Positions 62,541 through 64,000 of a stretch of 64,000 bases of DNA are shown piece after piece. The stretch is from a bacterium (GTDB taxonomy: Bacteria > JAJVIF01). The stretch's first letter is position 1. Every line of letters begins with the position of its first letter. Location of the stretch: the NCBI GenBank assembly GCA_022072165.1, contig JAJVIF010000002.1:430063-494062 (forward strand), given 5' to 3'. The notes under the pieces were generated by a model. The model did no database searches. It saw only the letters and a list, made by a program, of their open reading frames with translations, and was not told the DNA's origin. A program made the position numbers and the translations under genes.

Positions 62541-64000
62541 CTACAGCAAATCCACCGGATCCACATCCACCGTCACACGGACCTCCCGGGGCCACCACTT
62601 GCGTCGCTCGCTCTCCCAGGCCCGGATGAGGGCAATCCCCTGCCCTACCTGCGGGACCTTCAGCAGCACATGGACACGATGCTGATTCCGCAGACGCTCC
62701 AGCGGTGCCGGGGCGGGGCCGAGAAGGACCAGCCGGTCCGGTCCCTCGGCCTCCAGACGGTTTCCCGCCAGTGCGGTCAGCTTTCTGACTGCATCGGCAG
62801 CTACGTCCAGCGCCATTTTCGCCTGCGGTGCCTCAAACAGCAGACGGATCAGCCGACAGAACGGCGGGTAGTGCAGCAGGCGTCGCAGCAGCATTTCCTC
62901 AGTAGCGAAGCTGGCGTAGTCCTGCGATGCCGCCTGATGGAGCACTGGATGCTCCGTGTCGAACGCCTGGATGATGACCTGCCCCGGAGTCTCCCTGCGA
63001 CCGGCGCGCCCTGCCACTTGTGTCAGTAGCTGGAAGGTACGCTCCGACGCTCTGAAGTCGGGCAGGGTCAGTCCCTGATCGGCCAGCAACACCCCGACTG
63101 CCTCCAGGCCGGGGATGTCCAGACCCTTCGCGACCATCTGGGTCCCGACCAGCAGATCAATCTCACCCAGTGCAAAGCGCTCCAGGACCCGTTCCATCGC
63201 TCCCCGCTGCTGGGTGATGTCCCGGTCAAGGCGGGCGACGCGGGCTCCCGGCCAGTACTGCTGCACCAGCGCTTCCACCTGTTGTGTTCCGAAGCCGAGA
63301 ATCGCCAGTTCCTCCCTATGGCACTGATCACACTTCCCCGGAATAGCTCGGGTGAAATCGCAGTGATGGCAAACGAGCTTGCGGTCGCGACGATGCACAG
63401 TGAGGGCGATGGCGCAGCGGGGACATCGGGGAATCCAGCGACAACTCAGACACTGCAGCGCTTTCGCGAAGCCCCGCTGATTCAAAAAGAGGAGCCCCTG
63501 TTTGCCACGCTGGAGGGTGTCATCCAGCAGCCCGTGCAATTCCGCCGACAGGGCAGGTTCGCCTCCCCGCATCGCCGACGGATGCAGCTCCACGATCCGG
63601 ACCGTAGGGAGGACCGCCGCGCCAGCGCGCTCCGGCAGGACATGGTGCGCGACTCCCAGACGCTGGGCCGCGTGCCACGACTCCAGCGAAGGGGTCGCAC
63701 TCCCGAGGATCACCACCGCCCCATGCAACTCGGCGAGCTTCTGCGCTACGGTCCTCGCGTGATAACGGGGTGTCGCGTGTTGCTTGTACGCCTGGTCATG
63801 CTCCTCATCGAGAATGATCAGGCTGATGCGGTCCGCCGGTGCGAAGAGCGCGCTCCGGGGACCAATGAGGACCCGCACCTCGCCGCGACGAATCGCTTCC
63901 CAGACCCCGCGACGCTCGCTATCAGTCTGCCCGCTATGGAGCAGCGCAACCGCAGTCTCCCCAAAGTACGCGGTCACACGCTGGACAGTCTGATGCGTGA
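62541..64000 (-). CDS. priA: Primosomal protein N' (PriA helicase), N-terminus outside the window
   Basis: The frame is open to the right edge. The visible C-terminal part (about 486 residues) has the DEAH-type motif IILDEEHDQAYKQH, GSATPSLESW, the Cys-rich zinc region (CLSCRWIPRCPRC ... CHHCDF ... CDQCH), and helicase motifs V and VI (GTQMVAKGLDIP, QVAGRAGRRETPG). It restarts replication forks by loading the replicative helicase. The N-terminal DNA-binding and Walker A parts are not in this window. Confidence 0.96.
   Translation of the reverse strand, partial: THQTVQRVTAYFGETAVALLHSGQTDSERRGVWEAIRRGEVRVLIGPRSALFAPADRISLIILDEEHDQAYKQHATPRYHARTVAQKLAELHGAVVILGSATPSLESWHAAQRLGVAHHVLPERAGAAVLPTVRIVELHPSAMRGGEPALSAELHGLLDDTLQRGKQGLLFLNQRGFAKALQCLSCRWIPRCPRCAIALTVHRRDRKLVCHHCDFTRAIPGKCDQCHREELAILGFGTQQVEALVQQYWPGARVARLDRDITQQRGAMERVLERFALGEIDLLVGTQMVAKGLDIPGLEAVGVLLADQGLTLPDFRASERTFQLLTQVAGRAGRRETPGQVIIQAFDTEHPVLHQAASQDYASFATEEMLLRRLLHYPPFCRLIRLLFEAPQAKMALDVAADAVRKLTALAGNRLEAEGPDRLVLLGPAPAPLERLRNQHRVHVLLKVPQVGQGIALIRAWESERRKWWPREVRVTVDVDPVDLL

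Overview
The window is a gene-dense, high-GC bacterial chromosome segment of mostly housekeeping and envelope genes. Both ends cut genes: a sigma-54 response regulator on the left and priA on the right. Several genes point to a cell with an outer membrane: many predicted lipoproteins, a TonB C-terminal domain protein, FtsEX with an EnvC-like hydrolase, and a periplasmic HtrA-type protease. No marker gives a phylum. An uncultured, Armatimonadota-like or other candidate-phylum diderm is only a guess. I saw no phage, insertion sequence or CRISPR array.

Layout. 1-4.8 kb: NtrC-type regulator, FKBP isomerase, a 0.7 kb hairpin-rich gap and metE. 4.8-6.7 kb: an unrecognised two-gene cassette between near-identical terminator-plus-hairpin units. 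7-9.3 kb: serine protease, tRNA-Leu(UAG), GNAT and tautomerase. 9.4-16.2 kb: hslVU, ftsE-ftsX-envC and proS. 16.2-19.5 kb: an unknown gene and two paralogous zinc-ribbon membrane proteins separated by a tandem 80-bp repeat. 19.7-28.3 kb: secreted lipoproteins, a ChbG-like deacetylase, a SpoIIE phosphatase fused to an anti-sigma-type kinase domain, an SDR protein, purA and a glycosyltransferase. 28.4-31.6 kb: rpsF-rpsR-rplI, asnS and a small membrane protein. 31.7-43.5 kb: dienelactone hydrolase, a GT2/GT-C pair, two lipoproteins, a sigma-70 factor, a lone E1 alpha dehydrogenase, atpC-murA, a phosphodiester glycosidase-like protein and small membrane proteins. 43.7-54.0 kb: three tandem large paralogous lipoproteins of 1153, 1160 and 924 residues. 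54.1-64 kb: gyrB-GNAT-gyrA, an old-yellow-enzyme oxidoreductase, def and priA.

Common threads. Many genes have a TACAAT/TATAAT-type -10 box ending only 6-9 nt before the start codon, with no Shine-Dalgarno sequence, so leaderless mRNAs look common here. Others have clear AAGGAG-type sites. Short hairpin repeats of the form ccggaggccgggtct-n-agacccgg recur between genes. The SpoIIE/HATPase protein and the sigma-70 factor could belong to one partner-switching stress pathway, but this is inference. The best candidates for something undescribed are the three giant lipoproteins, the repeat-flanked cassette and the leaderless-promoter pattern.
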